DNA of 64,000 bases, taken from contig NZ_UAWH01000015.1 in assembly GCF_900447045.1 (NCBI RefSeq), positions 62,001 to 126,000 on the forward strand. Reading direction: 5' to 3'. Positions 46,613 to 56,827 of the stretch are shown in pieces; positions within the stretch are counted from its first letter, which is position 1; each line of letters starts with the position of its first letter. The position numbers and the translations under genes are program-made. Below the pieces are notes generated by a model that was given only the letters and a program-made list of their open reading frames with translations, was not told the origin of the DNA and did not search any database. The DNA is from Clostridium paraputrificum (GTDB lineage: Bacteria; Bacillota; Clostridia; Clostridiales; Clostridiaceae).

Positions 46613-46722
46613 TGGTATTCTATAGAAAGCTTATGGAGCAAATATGAAGATTCCCCATAAAAAATACATAAGTTCTTGATAACTTTACAAATAATATTAA
46701 GAAGAACATTTAGGAGGAAGAC

Positions 46723-47421
46723 ATGTATTTAGATGTACTAATCGTTGAGGATGAAGAAAAAATTTTGGATGTAATAGAAGCATATTTAAAAAATGATGGA
46801 TTTAATACAATAAGAGCAGTAGATGGTGAAGAAGCTTTAGAAAAGTTTGAAATATTTTCTCCTGATATTGTAATTTTAGATTTAATGTTACCGGATATTT
46901 CTGGGGAGGAAGTATGCAAAAGAATAAAGAAGGAGTCTAATACTCCTGTAATAATGCTTACAGCAAAATCAGCTGAAGAGGATATTTTAAATGGATTTTC
47001 TTTAGGATGTGATGATTATGTGGTAAAGCCTTTTAGGCCTAAGGAGTTAGTTGCAAGAGTTAATTCGGTATTAAAAAGAACTTTAGGAATAGATAATATG
47101 AGTGAGCTAATCTTTAATGATGGAGAATTAAAGATTAATTTAAAGGTAGGAGAGGTCTTTAAAAATGATAATCTTGTTACATTAACTCAATCAGAATATA
47201 AAATATTACAAACTTTAGCTACAAATCCTAAAATAACTTTTACTAGGAATGCATTAATAAGCAAACTTAATGATGAATCAGCAGCTTTTGATAGAGTCAT
47301 AGATACTCACATAAAGAACCTAAGGGCCAAGATAGAAGAGAATAGCAGAGAGCCAAAGTTTATAGTTACAGTTTATGGCGTTGGATATAGATTTGGAGGG
47401 GAAAATGAGAACACTAAATAA
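46723..47421 (+). CDS. OmpR-family response regulator
   Basis: 232 residues. Receiver domain with DVLIVEDEEK, phospho-Asp in DIVILDLMLPDISG, MLTAKS and VVKPF; C-terminal winged HTH (TLTQSEYKILQTLATNP, RVIDTHIKNLRAKIE, VTVYGVGYRF). AGGAGG 6 bases before the ATG. Overlaps the kinase gene by 17 bp. The SHOCT-type membrane protein gene follows the pair. Confidence 0.94.
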   Translation: MYLDVLIVEDEEKILDVIEAYLKNDGFNTIRAVDGEEALEKFEIFSPDIVILDLMLPDISGEEVCKRIKKESNTPVIMLTAKSAEEDILNGFSLGCDDYVVKPFRPKELVARVNSVLKRTLGIDNMSELIFNDGELKINLKVGEVFKNDNLVTLTQSEYKILQTLATNPKITFTRNALISKLNDESAAFDRVIDTHIKNLRAKIEENSREPKFIVTVYGVGYRFGGENENTK

Positions 47422-48769
47422 AAGAATGTTTCTATCTTTTATGATTATTTCCTTTGCCATTATATTTTCAATTAGCTTTACTTTTAGATATTTTATAGAA
47501 AAAAGTTTTAATTCTTATATAGAAAGTTGCAATGTTGAAAGAATGGATGAGATAGCAAGAAGCTTAAGCTATGCCTATTCTAATGATACTTGGAATAAGA
47601 GCTTTATAGAGGAGGTAGCTTTAAAAGCCTTAGATGATGGACTTATTATAAGTATTCATGATAATAAAAACAATTTAATTTGGAGTACTCATGAGGAGCA
47701 TAGGGGACGATGTGAATCTATGATGAAAAATGCCTTTAGTAATAAATTAAATAATGGAATGATAAGGAGTAGTTTAAATATTACTAAGAATGGAGAAAAG
47801 ATTGGGAATGTACATATAAGCCATTATGGAGCTTACTATAGGGATGTTGATACAACCTATTATGATACTTTAAACAAAGTTTTAATTATCATAACTATTA
47901 TGGCAACTATTTTATCCTTAATTATAAGTTTAATACTTTCTAAATCTATTAATAAACCTATTTATAAGGTTATAGATACAGTTAAGCTATTGGGAAAAGG
48001 AAAATATAAGGAAAGGGTAGATAATAGCAGTAGTATAGTAGAAATTCAGGATATGATAGAGTCAATAAATATTATGGCAAAAAGACTGGACTCTCAAGAT
48101 GCTATGAGAAAGAGATTAACTAAGGATATAGCTCATGAATTAAGGACACCTATTACCATAATTTTAGGACAACTTGAAGCTATTAAGGATGGAATATGGG
48201 AGCCAACAGAGGAAAGGCTTAATGGAATTTATGAAGAGATTCAAAGGATTGATAGGTTAGTAAATTCCTTAAATAGTTTATCAAAGATTGAGGAAGAAAA
48301 TGGGACATTACATAAGGAAAAAGTGGAGATATCTGAGCTTATAGAGAACATATTTATAAATTTTGAAAAAGAACTTCATAATAAAAATATAGATGGACAG
48401 CTCCACTTAAGTAAATGCGAAATAGAAGTTGATAAGGATAAAATTAGTGGAGCAATTATAAATCTAATATCGAATGCTTTAAGATATACTGAAAATGGTG
48501 GTTCAATTAATATAAAAACATTTGTAAAAGAAGATCACTTATTTATTGAAGTAGAAGATACTGGCATAGGCATAGCAAAAGAGGATATTCCTTATGTTTT
48601 TGAAAGATTTTATAGAACAGATGAGTCAAGAGCAAGGGTTACAGGAGGTGCGGGTATAGGACTTTCAATAACTTTAGCAATAGTTGAAGCCCATAATGGT
48701 ACAGTTTATGTTAAAAGTGAATTAGGAAAGGGAAGTAAATTTATAATAGAACTACCTTTAAATTCATAA
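47405..48769 (+). CDS. BaeS-like sensor histidine kinase
   Basis: 454 residues from ATG 47405 (GGAGGGG upstream). Two membrane helices (about 12-34 and 160-182) flank a sensor of about 125 residues; HAMP follows (SKSINKPIYKVIDTVKLLGKG), then TKDIAHELRTPITIILGQL (phosphoacceptor His) and ATPase motifs NLISNALRYTENGG, DTGIGI, GGAGIGLSITLAIVEAH. The link RR-HK-SHOCT protein next to M23/FtsX suggests envelope sensing; inference only. Confidence 0.94.
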   Translation: MRTLNKRMFLSFMIISFAIIFSISFTFRYFIEKSFNSYIESCNVERMDEIARSLSYAYSNDTWNKSFIEEVALKALDDGLIISIHDNKNNLIWSTHEEHRGRCESMMKNAFSNKLNNGMIRSSLNITKNGEKIGNVHISHYGAYYRDVDTTYYDTLNKVLIIITIMATILSLIISLILSKSINKPIYKVIDTVKLLGKGKYKERVDNSSSIVEIQDMIESINIMAKRLDSQDAMRKRLTKDIAHELRTPITIILGQLEAIKDGIWEPTEERLNGIYEEIQRIDRLVNSLNSLSKIEEENGTLHKEKVEISELIENIFINFEKELHNKNIDGQLHLSKCEIEVDKDKISGAIINLISNALRYTENGGSINIKTFVKEDHLFIEVEDTGIGIAKEDIPYVFERFYRTDESRARVTGGAGIGLSITLAIVEAHNGTVYVKSELGKGSKFIIELPLNS

Positions 48770-48825
48770 TTTCTTCATAAGACTTTTTTATAATTATATT
48801 AGATTTAAGAAAGGTGGAAAAATTT

Positions 48826-49065
48826 ATGTTTGGATGCAGTATTTCTAATGTAGGAACAATGGGCGGTGGCTCATTAATATTTGGTTTTTTATATTTAGGT
48901 TTTAGAGTAGCTGTAGTTGGATTAATTATATATCTACTATTTAAATTATTTAATGGAGGAAACAATAATAATAAAGTTATTAATGTTTTAAATGAAAGAT
49001 ATGCTAGTGGTGAAATAAGCTTTGAGGAATATGAAGAAAGAAAGAGTAATTTAAATAGAAAGTAA
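48826..49065 (+). CDS. SHOCT-domain membrane protein
   Basis: 79 residues from ATG 48826 (AAAGGTGG 8 bases upstream). A membrane helix (LIFGFLYLGFRVAVVGLIIYLLFKLF) precedes a C-terminal SHOCT motif (VLNERYASGEISFEEYEERK). Small SHOCT proteins often accompany two-component systems. Its stop codon lies at the very start of repeat copy E. Confidence 0.85.
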   Translation: MFGCSISNVGTMGGGSLIFGFLYLGFRVAVVGLIIYLLFKLFNGGNNNNKVINVLNERYASGEISFEEYEERKSNLNRK

Positions 49066-49158
49066 TATAATTTTATAATTTTCTTATCTCAGTATGAGAG
49101 AGGAGGATATTTGTTTTACTGATGAGAGGGAAGAAGTGAAACAAATATCCGTTTTTTT
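49066..49158 (+). repeat. structured intergenic repeat, copy E (short, changed apex)
   Basis: Starts at hairpin 1 remnants. The main hairpin is 16 bp: GGATATTTGTTTTACT (49105-49120) with AGTGAAACAAATATCC (49135-49150). The G-T pair of other copies is G-C here. The conserved apex is replaced by GATGAGAGGGAAGA. T7 end. Confidence 0.7.
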
Positions 49159-49215
49159 ACAGAAAAAATAATGTATAATAAGATTGTAGAATTAATTTTT
49201 AAGAGGGAATAGATT

Positions 49216-49668
49216 ATGAAGAAGAAGGTATTTGTAATACTAGTGGTGATTATTTTATCTATAGGTGGATATGCACTTTATAAGGCAATAAATTTAGATC
49301 CAAGTATAAATTCTATTGAAGAGATGGATGTTATGAAGTTTGAAGGGGTAGAACATTTTCCAATGTTTAGTATAGAAGAAAATTTTAAGGATAAAGACAA
49401 AGGTAATATAGCAAAAATATTAAATGCTTTAAAGGATAGAAGTAGGAAAAATGATAAAGTTCTATTAAGCAATAGTAAAGGGTATTCTATTGATATGATG
49501 TATAAGGAAAAAAGTAATGAAGAAATTTTAACACAATATAAATATAAGCTATGGGTTAAAGATGAAAGTGTTTATATAACATTACATTCAAATGAACAAA
49601 AGTGTTATAAGTTAGGTGATGAAAGCGCAAAGATAATAATTGAATATATGGAGTCTGTAGTTGGATAA
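49216..49668 (+). CDS. membrane-anchored hypothetical protein
   Basis: 150 residues. N-terminal anchor (KKKVFVILVVIILSIGGYALY), then an extracytoplasmic polar domain with KVLLSNSKGYSIDMMYKEK and YKYKLWVKDESVYITLHSNE, probably beta-rich. Family not recognised. Ribosome site AAGAGGGAA; TATAAT about 40 bp upstream, right after repeat copy E. Confidence 0.65.
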   Translation: MKKKVFVILVVIILSIGGYALYKAINLDPSINSIEEMDVMKFEGVEHFPMFSIEENFKDKDKGNIAKILNALKDRSRKNDKVLLSNSKGYSIDMMYKEKSNEEILTQYKYKLWVKDESVYITLHSNEQKCYKLGDESAKIIIEYMESVVG

Positions 49669-49696
49669 AAAACCTCCGAGAAATCGGAGGTTTTTT
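49666..49696 (+). terminator. terminator overlapping stop codon
   Basis: AAAAACCTCCGA / TCGGAGGTTTTTT perfect stem with GAAA loop; the TAA stop is inside its 5' flank. Confidence 0.93.
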
Positions 49697-49710
49697 AGTT
49701 AAGAATATCT

Positions 49711-49758
49711 TTACATAAGAACGGGTGTTCTGTTATAATAAATACGAACAAATGTTTG
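49711..49758 (+). promoter_or_regulatory. SOS promoter with tandem LexA boxes
   Basis: TTACAT (49711-49716), 17-bp spacer, TATAAT (49734-49739). LexA box 1, AGAACGGGTGTTCT (49718-49731), fills the spacer; box 2, CGAACAAATGTTTG (49745-49758), covers the start site. Both fit the Gram-positive CGAAC-N4-GTTCG pattern, so repression by LexA is very likely. Confidence 0.85.
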
Positions 49759-49774
49759 TATTGGAGTGGAAGTT

Positions 49775-50035
49775 ATGAAAGTAGTATCAAAATCAATTGA
49801 TGTTATAGCATGCTTTGAAAAAGGTGGTATAGTAAAACCTTTAAGGTTTAGAATAAGTGAAGATGAAGGAGAAAAAGTAATTAAGATAAATAGGGTAGTA
49901 AATAGGGAAATAGAAAAGCTTGCAGGAAATGTAATGGAGAAGTTTGTATGTATAGCTTCAGTTAATGGAGTAGAAAGAATTTTTGAAATTAAATATGAGT
50001 TGCTAACTAAAAAGTGGATTCTATTTAAGTTTTAG
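49775..50035 (+). CDS. small protein preceding Y-family polymerase (SOS operon)
   Basis: 86 residues from ATG 49775 (TTGGAGTGG upstream). Predicted beta-rich with a helix: MKVVSKSIDVIACFEKGGIV, PLRFRISEDEGEKVIKINRV, ending KYELLTKKWILFKF. In other Gram-positives a YolD-like protein accompanies UvrX-type polymerases; this one has the same context but is not clearly that family. It is 10 bp before the polymerase and shares its LexA-controlled promoter. Confidence 0.75.
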   Translation: MKVVSKSIDVIACFEKGGIVKPLRFRISEDEGEKVIKINRVVNREIEKLAGNVMEKFVCIASVNGVERIFEIKYELLTKKWILFKF

Positions 50036-50045
50036 GTGAGTTAAT

Positions 50046-51293
50046 ATGAGTAGTAGAATAATATTTCATATTGATGTTAATTCAGCTTATCTTTCGTGGA
50101 CAGCAGTAAACCTTCTTCAACTTGGGAAAAGTACAATAGATATTAGAGAAGTACCTTCAATAATAGGAGGAAAAACAGAAGAGAGGCATGGAATAGTATT
50201 AGCAAAATCAATACCTGCTAAAAAATTCAAAATTAAGACAGGAGAATCTACTTATGAAGCTTTAAGAAAGTGTCCTAAGCTATTAATATATCCTCCAGAT
50301 TATGGTCTATATATGCAAAGCTCTAATGCAATGTATAAACTTTTATGTGAATATTCCCCTAAGATACAAAGGTTTTCTGTAGATGAGGTATTCATTGATG
50401 TATCGCATTATAAAGAAAATTATATGGAAAAAGCAGTAGAAATTCAAAGTAGAATAAGGAATGAACTTGGGTTTAATGTAAACATAGGTATAAGTACTAA
50501 TAAGCTACTTGCAAAAATGGCAAGTGATTTTAACCCTAAGAATTCTATTCATACACTTTTTGAAAATGAAATAAAAAAGAAGATGTGGCATTTACCCGTA
50601 GAGGAGATTTTTATGGTTGGTAGGGCAACAAAGAAAAAGCTTGAAAAGTTAAATGTAGAAACTATAGGTGAGCTTGCAACTTATAATGTTGAAATTTTAA
50701 AGAGTACATTTAAAAGCTTTGGAATAGTTCTTCATAATTATGCAAATGGAATAGATTCTTCAGAGATAAGAAGCACAAGCTATATAAATATGAAAGGTTT
50801 AGGTAATTCAACTACCATTCCATGGGATGTTACAAAGAGAGAGGAGGCTCTAAGGATTATTCTTTCTCTTGTAGAAATGATGAGTTTAAGGCTTAGAAAG
50901 TGTAATAGTTTGTGTAGAGTGGTTGTAATTTCTATTAAAAGTAATGCCTTTGAAAAATATAGTCATCAAAGGAAGATGGAGAATTATACAGATTGTACAA
51001 TAGATATTTATAGAGAAATAGTTAAGGCTTTTGATGAAGCTTGGAGTAATGAGCCTATTAGGCAGATAGGGGTAAGGGTTACTGATTTATGTTCAAATGA
51101 ATTTTTTCAAACCTCACTTTTTGATGGTGAAAGGATTGATAAACAAAGGGCACTAGATAAAACTTTAGATTCTTTAAGAAGCAGGTTTGGAAGTAAATCG
51201 GTTGTTAGATCAACTTTTATTAATTCTGGCATAAGTCCTTTAAGTGGAGGTAATGGAGAAGAGGACTATTTGATGATGAGTAGCATACTTTGA
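50046..51293 (+). CDS. Y-family DNA polymerase (DinB/UvrX-like)
   Basis: 415 residues, full length. Catalytic carboxylates in IIFHIDVNSAYLSW and QRFSVDEVFIDVSHY; a helix-hairpin-helix part (EEIFMVGRATKKKLEKLNVETIGELA) and a little-finger domain. A C-terminal QTSLFDGE could be a beta-clamp-binding peptide (QxSLF). It performs translesion DNA synthesis, here induced by DNA damage through LexA. Confidence 0.93.
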   Translation: MSSRIIFHIDVNSAYLSWTAVNLLQLGKSTIDIREVPSIIGGKTEERHGIVLAKSIPAKKFKIKTGESTYEALRKCPKLLIYPPDYGLYMQSSNAMYKLLCEYSPKIQRFSVDEVFIDVSHYKENYMEKAVEIQSRIRNELGFNVNIGISTNKLLAKMASDFNPKNSIHTLFENEIKKKMWHLPVEEIFMVGRATKKKLEKLNVETIGELATYNVEILKSTFKSFGIVLHNYANGIDSSEIRSTSYINMKGLGNSTTIPWDVTKREEALRIILSLVEMMSLRLRKCNSLCRVVVISIKSNAFEKYSHQRKMENYTDCTIDIYREIVKAFDEAWSNEPIRQIGVRVTDLCSNEFFQTSLFDGERIDKQRALDKTLDSLRSRFGSKSVVRSTFINSGISPLSGGNGEEDYLMMSSIL

Positions 51294-51400
51294 GGCAAGA
51301 AGGTAAGAAGATAATTAAGATAAAAGAGATAAGATGGGTAATAGGGATAAAATGGTGGTTATAAATTAAGTAAACATATACATTTTTTTTGAAAATATAG

Positions 51401-51429
51401 TTGTCAATTTAAAAATCATGTGATAATAT
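51401..51429 (+). promoter_or_regulatory. promoter of the beta-glucoside operon
   Basis: TTGTCA (51401-51406), 17-bp spacer, TAATAT (51424-51429), 25 bp before the first RAT. Confidence 0.6.
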
Positions 51430-51453
51430 AACTATACTGATATGAATATTGAA

Positions 51454-51483
51454 GGATTGTTACTGGTAAGGCAGGCAAAACCT
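51454..51483 (+). promoter_or_regulatory. RAT 1: LicT antiterminator site
   Basis: GGATTGTTACTGGTAAGGCA followed by GGCAAAACCT matches the BglG/LicT RAT consensus almost base for base. It overlaps the 5' arm of the terminator at 51468, so LicT binding prevents termination. Confidence 0.93.
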
Positions 51484-51535
51484 ATAGTTTATTGATTTGG
51501 AATAAGCTGTAGGTTTCGCTTGCCTTATTTTATTA
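51468..51535 (+). terminator. LicT-controlled terminator upstream of licT
   Basis: The 20-base arm 51468-51487 pairs with 51507-51526 (two mismatches), then ATTTTATT. Mutually exclusive with the RAT hairpin. Confidence 0.9.
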
Positions 51536-51557
51536 GAAAGGGAGGTCTAACTAACAA

Positions 51558-52394
51558 ATGAGAATCGATAAGATACTTAATAATAACGTTATTACATCTA
51601 TAAATGAAAATGATGAAGAAGTTATCATTATGGGAAAAGGAATTGCTTTTAATAAAAGATGTGGTGACATAGTTATAAAGGATAAGATAGAAAAAGTATT
51701 TGTATTGTCTAATCCTAATATGAATAGGAAGTTTATAGAGTTAATAAGTAAAATTCCTTTAGAATATACAGTTTTATCAGAAAAAATAATTTCCTATGCA
51801 AGGAAAGAATTAGATAAAACATTAAATGAAAATATTTATATATCACTGACAGACCATATTTATAATGCTATACAAAGACAAAAGAGTGGAATTGTAGTAA
51901 CAAATGGATTAATATGGGAAACTAAAAGGCTATATAAAGAAGAATATAAAATAGGGCTGAAGGCATTAGAAATGATAAGTGACCAATTTGATATTAGACT
52001 TCCAGAAGATGAGGCCGCTTTTATAGCTTTACATATAGTTAATGCTAATTTAAATGAGGAAATACCTATATTAATGGATATAACAAAGATTATCCAAGAA
52101 ATACTTAATATAGTGAAATATAATTTTAATATAGAATTTGATGAAGAATCATTAAGCTATTATAGGTTTATAACACATCTAAAGTTCTTTGCACAAAGAC
52201 TTTTTAATAACAAAATAATTGTTGAAGATAATGATAACGAATTGTATGAAATAGTAAAAGAGAAATATAAAGAGGCTTATAAGTGTGTTAACAAAATAAG
52301 AAAATATATATTGAAGGATTATAATTATGATTTAACTAAAGAAGAAATGCTATATTTAATAATCCATATAGAAAAGTTAGTAAACAAACAGTAG
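51558..52394 (+). CDS. licT: LicT/BglG family transcription antiterminator
   Basis: 278 residues. RNA-binding CAT domain (residues 1-55: MRIDKILNNNVITSINENDEE, MGKGIAFNKRCGD) and two PRDs with the phosphorylated His: PRD1 SLTDHIYNAI and FIALHIVNA; PRD2 RFITHLKFF and YLIIHIEKL. It binds RATs when the PTS imports beta-glucosides. GGAGG upstream. Autoregulated by RAT 1, and followed by bglP and bglA. Confidence 0.96.
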   Translation: MRIDKILNNNVITSINENDEEVIIMGKGIAFNKRCGDIVIKDKIEKVFVLSNPNMNRKFIELISKIPLEYTVLSEKIISYARKELDKTLNENIYISLTDHIYNAIQRQKSGIVVTNGLIWETKRLYKEEYKIGLKALEMISDQFDIRLPEDEAAFIALHIVNANLNEEIPILMDITKIIQEILNIVKYNFNIEFDEESLSYYRFITHLKFFAQRLFNNKIIVEDNDNELYEIVKEKYKEAYKCVNKIRKYILKDYNYDLTKEEMLYLIIHIEKLVNKQ

Positions 52395-52468
52395 GATTAT
52401 TATTAATATAAAAATCTATATTTAAGGAAGTGATAGGTTATTGGCAGAGGGTCAATAAAAAATCTATA

Positions 52469-52498
52469 GGGTTGTTACTGGTAAGGCAGGCAAGACCT
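52469..52498 (+). promoter_or_regulatory. RAT 2 between licT and bglP, without terminator
   Basis: GGGTTGTTACTGGTAAGGCA followed by GGCAAGACCT is nearly identical to RAT 1. It lies 30 bp before the bglP start. No sequence downstream can pair with it to form a terminator and there is no T-run. Confidence 0.88.
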
Positions 52499-52527
52499 TC
52501 AATTATAAAATATTGGAGGAAAATAAA

Positions 52528-54378
52528 ATGAATTTTGAAAGAATAGCAAAAGAAGTATTAGAAAATGTAGGTGGAGCTAATAATGTAGCTCATGTTACTC
52601 ACTGTGTAACAAGACTAAGATTTAATCTTAAAGATGATTCCAAAGCGGATATTGATAAGATTAAGAAGATTAAAGGTGTAATGGGACAAGTCAATAAAGG
52701 AGGACAGTTCCAAGTTATTATTGGAAATGATGTATCTGATGTTTATAAGGAACTTCTTAAATTAGGTAATTTTAAAAGTTCAAACAATCAGGAAGAGGAA
52801 AAGGGAGCAAAAAAAGGCATAATAACAAGCGTTTTTGACACTATAGCAGGTATATTTACACCAATAATTCCTGCAATAGCTGGTTGTGGTATGCTTAAGG
52901 CTTTTCTTGGATTATTTGTTGCTTTAGGATTGATTTCAACTGAAACTCAAACATATTATATCTTTAGTTTTATTAGTGATGCAGCATTTTTCTTTATGCC
53001 ACTTTTATTAGCATATACAGCTGGGATAAAGTTTAAAACATCTCCATTTTTAGCTATGGTAATTGGTGGAGTTTTATTACATCCAAGTTTTTCTGCATTA
53101 GTAAGTGCAGGGGAACCTGTAAGTTTTTTAGGATTACCTGTTAGATTGGTTAATTATAGTTCTTCAGTAATTCCAATAATTCTTATAGTTTGGTTAATGT
53201 CTTATGTTGAAAAACTTGCAAATAAGTTTATTCCAAAAGTATTAAGATTAGTATTTGTTCCACTTATAGTAATTACTGTTACAGCACCAATAGGATTAAT
53301 TGTAATAGGACCATTAGGAACTGTTATAGGTGATGTTTTAGCAAGTGGAATAATGTTTATAGATAGTAAAGCTACATGGACATTACCATTAATTATGGGA
53401 GGATTAACTCCACTGATTGTTATGACAGGTATGCATTATAGTCTTTACCCAGCATTATTTACTCAATTAGCAACTTTAGGATACCAAACATTAATGCCGG
53501 GTATGTTAATATCTAATGTCTGTCAAGGTGCAGCAGCTTTATGCGTTAGTATAAAAAGTAAGAATTCAGAATTAAAGCAACTAGCATCATCAACAGGTAT
53601 TACAGCTTTACTTGGAATAACTGAACCTGCCATGTATGGTGTAAATTTAAAACTTAAAAAACCATTATATGCAGTACTTTGTGGAGGAGCTTTAGGAGGA
53701 CTTTATGCAGGACTTACAGCAGTTAAAGGATACACTCCAAGTGGAAGTGGTCTTCCAGGTATTGCGGCATATATAGGGCCTGAAATGTCAAATGTAGTTA
53801 ACATATTAATTGCTTGTGGCATAGGTTTTGTAGCAACATTTATTATTACATGGTTTATAGGTTTTGAAGATGAAGTTAATGAAGATGAAGCTGTAGAAGA
53901 AATAAGTGATGTAAAGGCATTAAAGAATAAAATTTCTATAAAGAGCCCAGTAAAGGGGGAAGCAGTACCTTTATCACAAGTAGATGATCCAACTTTTGCA
54001 GAAGAAATAATGGGAAAAGGTATAGCTATAATTCCAACTGAAGATGAAATATTTTCACCTATAAATGGTACTGTCTCATTGGTATTTAACACAAAGCATG
54101 CAATTGGACTAAAGACAGAAGATGGAGCTGAAGTATTAATTCATATTGGGTTAGATACTGTAAAATTAAATGGAGAACATTTTACTACTTTTGTAAAGAG
54201 TGGGGATAAGGTAAAGGTTGGAGACAAATTAGTTGAATTTGATAGAGAAGCAATTAAGAATAAGGGATATGACATAATTACTCCTATAATAATTACAAAT
54301 TCATCAGATTATTTAGACATTATACCTAAGGATGTAACAAGCGTTAATCAAGGTGATGAAGTATTAGCAATACTTTAG
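52528..54378 (+). CDS. bglP: beta-glucoside PTS EIIBCA
   Basis: 616 residues in the order B-C-A. EIIB Cys in AHVTHCVTRLRFNL; EIIC with about ten helices (residues 100-450, includes GITEPAMYGVNLKL); EIIA with the phospho-His in VLIHIGLDTVKLNGEHF. It imports and phosphorylates aryl-beta-glucosides or cellobiose-like sugars and also phosphorylates LicT. The ATG at 52528 (GGAGGAAAATAAA before it) is preferred to the TTG at 52513, which lies in that site. Confidence 0.96.
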   Translation: MNFERIAKEVLENVGGANNVAHVTHCVTRLRFNLKDDSKADIDKIKKIKGVMGQVNKGGQFQVIIGNDVSDVYKELLKLGNFKSSNNQEEEKGAKKGIITSVFDTIAGIFTPIIPAIAGCGMLKAFLGLFVALGLISTETQTYYIFSFISDAAFFFMPLLLAYTAGIKFKTSPFLAMVIGGVLLHPSFSALVSAGEPVSFLGLPVRLVNYSSSVIPIILIVWLMSYVEKLANKFIPKVLRLVFVPLIVITVTAPIGLIVIGPLGTVIGDVLASGIMFIDSKATWTLPLIMGGLTPLIVMTGMHYSLYPALFTQLATLGYQTLMPGMLISNVCQGAAALCVSIKSKNSELKQLASSTGITALLGITEPAMYGVNLKLKKPLYAVLCGGALGGLYAGLTAVKGYTPSGSGLPGIAAYIGPEMSNVVNILIACGIGFVATFIITWFIGFEDEVNEDEAVEEISDVKALKNKISIKSPVKGEAVPLSQVDDPTFAEEIMGKGIAIIPTEDEIFSPINGTVSLVFNTKHAIGLKTEDGAEVLIHIGLDTVKLNGEHFTTFVKSGDKVKVGDKLVEFDREAIKNKGYDIITPIIITNSSDYLDIIPKDVTSVNQGDEVLAIL

Positions 54379-54381
54379 TAA

Positions 54382-55821
<1,440 letters not shown>

Positions 55822-55833
55822 TTATTATCTAGT

Positions 55834-55862
55834 AGATGCTGAATTTTCAGCATCTATTTTTT
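55834..55862 (+). terminator. terminator of the beta-glucoside operon
   Basis: AGATGCTGAA / TTCAGCATCT perfect stem followed by ATTTTTT. Confidence 0.92.
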
Positions 55863-56027
55863 AAAATTAAAATAAGCATTTATATGGGGGAGAAATTATA
55901 AAGTTTATATTAAAACTAATAAATGTTGAAGTAGAGAAATAAGAGTCATATAATAAAAATTATGGTATTTAAGATTAGTAGTTAGATTTTTAATAAGTAA
56001 TTAATAAGTTGGGGGAGAGTATAAAAT

Positions 56028-56795
56028 ATGAAACTTAATCTTATTTATTTTAGTCCTACTGGAGGAACAAAAAAGGTTTTAGATATTATTAGTGAAGAAT
56101 GGAATTGTGATAAGAGAGAAATTGATTTATCTTTAGCAGAAAATGATTTTTCTAAGTATAGTTTTAAAAGAGATGATATTTGTATTGTTGGAGTTCCTTC
56201 CTTTGGTGGACGTGCTCCTCAGGTAGCTTTATCTAGAATTAAAAAAATGTCTGGTGGGAGTGTAAATACTATAATGGTAGCTGTTTATGGGAATCGAGCA
56301 TATGAAGATACTTTATTAGAGCTTGAAGATACATTAGAGCAATGTAATTTTCATTGTATTGCAGCTATTGCTGCTAATGCAGAGCACTCAATTATGCATG
56401 AGTTTGGAAAAGGTAGGCCAGATATTGAAGATGAAAAAGATTTAAAGGGATTTGTAAAAAAGATTAAAGCAGTCCTTAATGAAAATTGTGAAGAAAAAGT
56501 TGTACAAGTTCCCGGTAATAATCCGTATAAAGAATTTAAGGTTGTTCCATTTATCCCGATGGTTAGTAATGAATGTAATAAATGTGGCCTATGTATTAAA
56601 AAATGTCCTACTAATGCCATATGTAAAGATAATCCACTATTTTTAGATGAATCAAAGTGTATTTCATGTATGCGTTGTATATCTATTTGCCCTAAGAATG
56701 CACGAATGCTAGATAAAGAAAAGTTATATTTATTGATACGAAAGTTAGAGAAGGTATGCAGTTCTAGAAAGAGTAATGAGCTTTTTATTATTTAA
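56028..56795 (+). CDS. EFR1-family ferredoxin (flavodoxin + 2[4Fe-4S])
   Basis: 255 residues. N-terminal flavodoxin-like domain (LIYFSPTGGTKKVLDII, VGVPSFGGRAPQVAL, VAVYGNRAYED), then two clusters CNKCGLCIKKCP and CISCMRCISICP. EFR1 proteins are electron carriers of anaerobes with unclear partners. Gene order does not show the partner. Site GGGGGAGAG before the ATG. Confidence 0.9.
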   Translation: MKLNLIYFSPTGGTKKVLDIISEEWNCDKREIDLSLAENDFSKYSFKRDDICIVGVPSFGGRAPQVALSRIKKMSGGSVNTIMVAVYGNRAYEDTLLELEDTLEQCNFHCIAAIAANAEHSIMHEFGKGRPDIEDEKDLKGFVKKIKAVLNENCEEKVVQVPGNNPYKEFKVVPFIPMVSNECNKCGLCIKKCPTNAICKDNPLFLDESKCISCMRCISICPKNARMLDKEKLYLLIRKLEKVCSSRKSNELFII

Positions 56796-56799
56796 TAGA

Positions 56800-56827
56800 G
56801 AAAAGAGGCATTTATGCCTCTTTTTTT
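56800..56827. terminator. bidirectional terminator
   Basis: AAAAGAGGCA-TTTA-TGCCTCTTTTTTT; overlaps the last codons of the convergent AraC gene. Confidence 0.9.
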
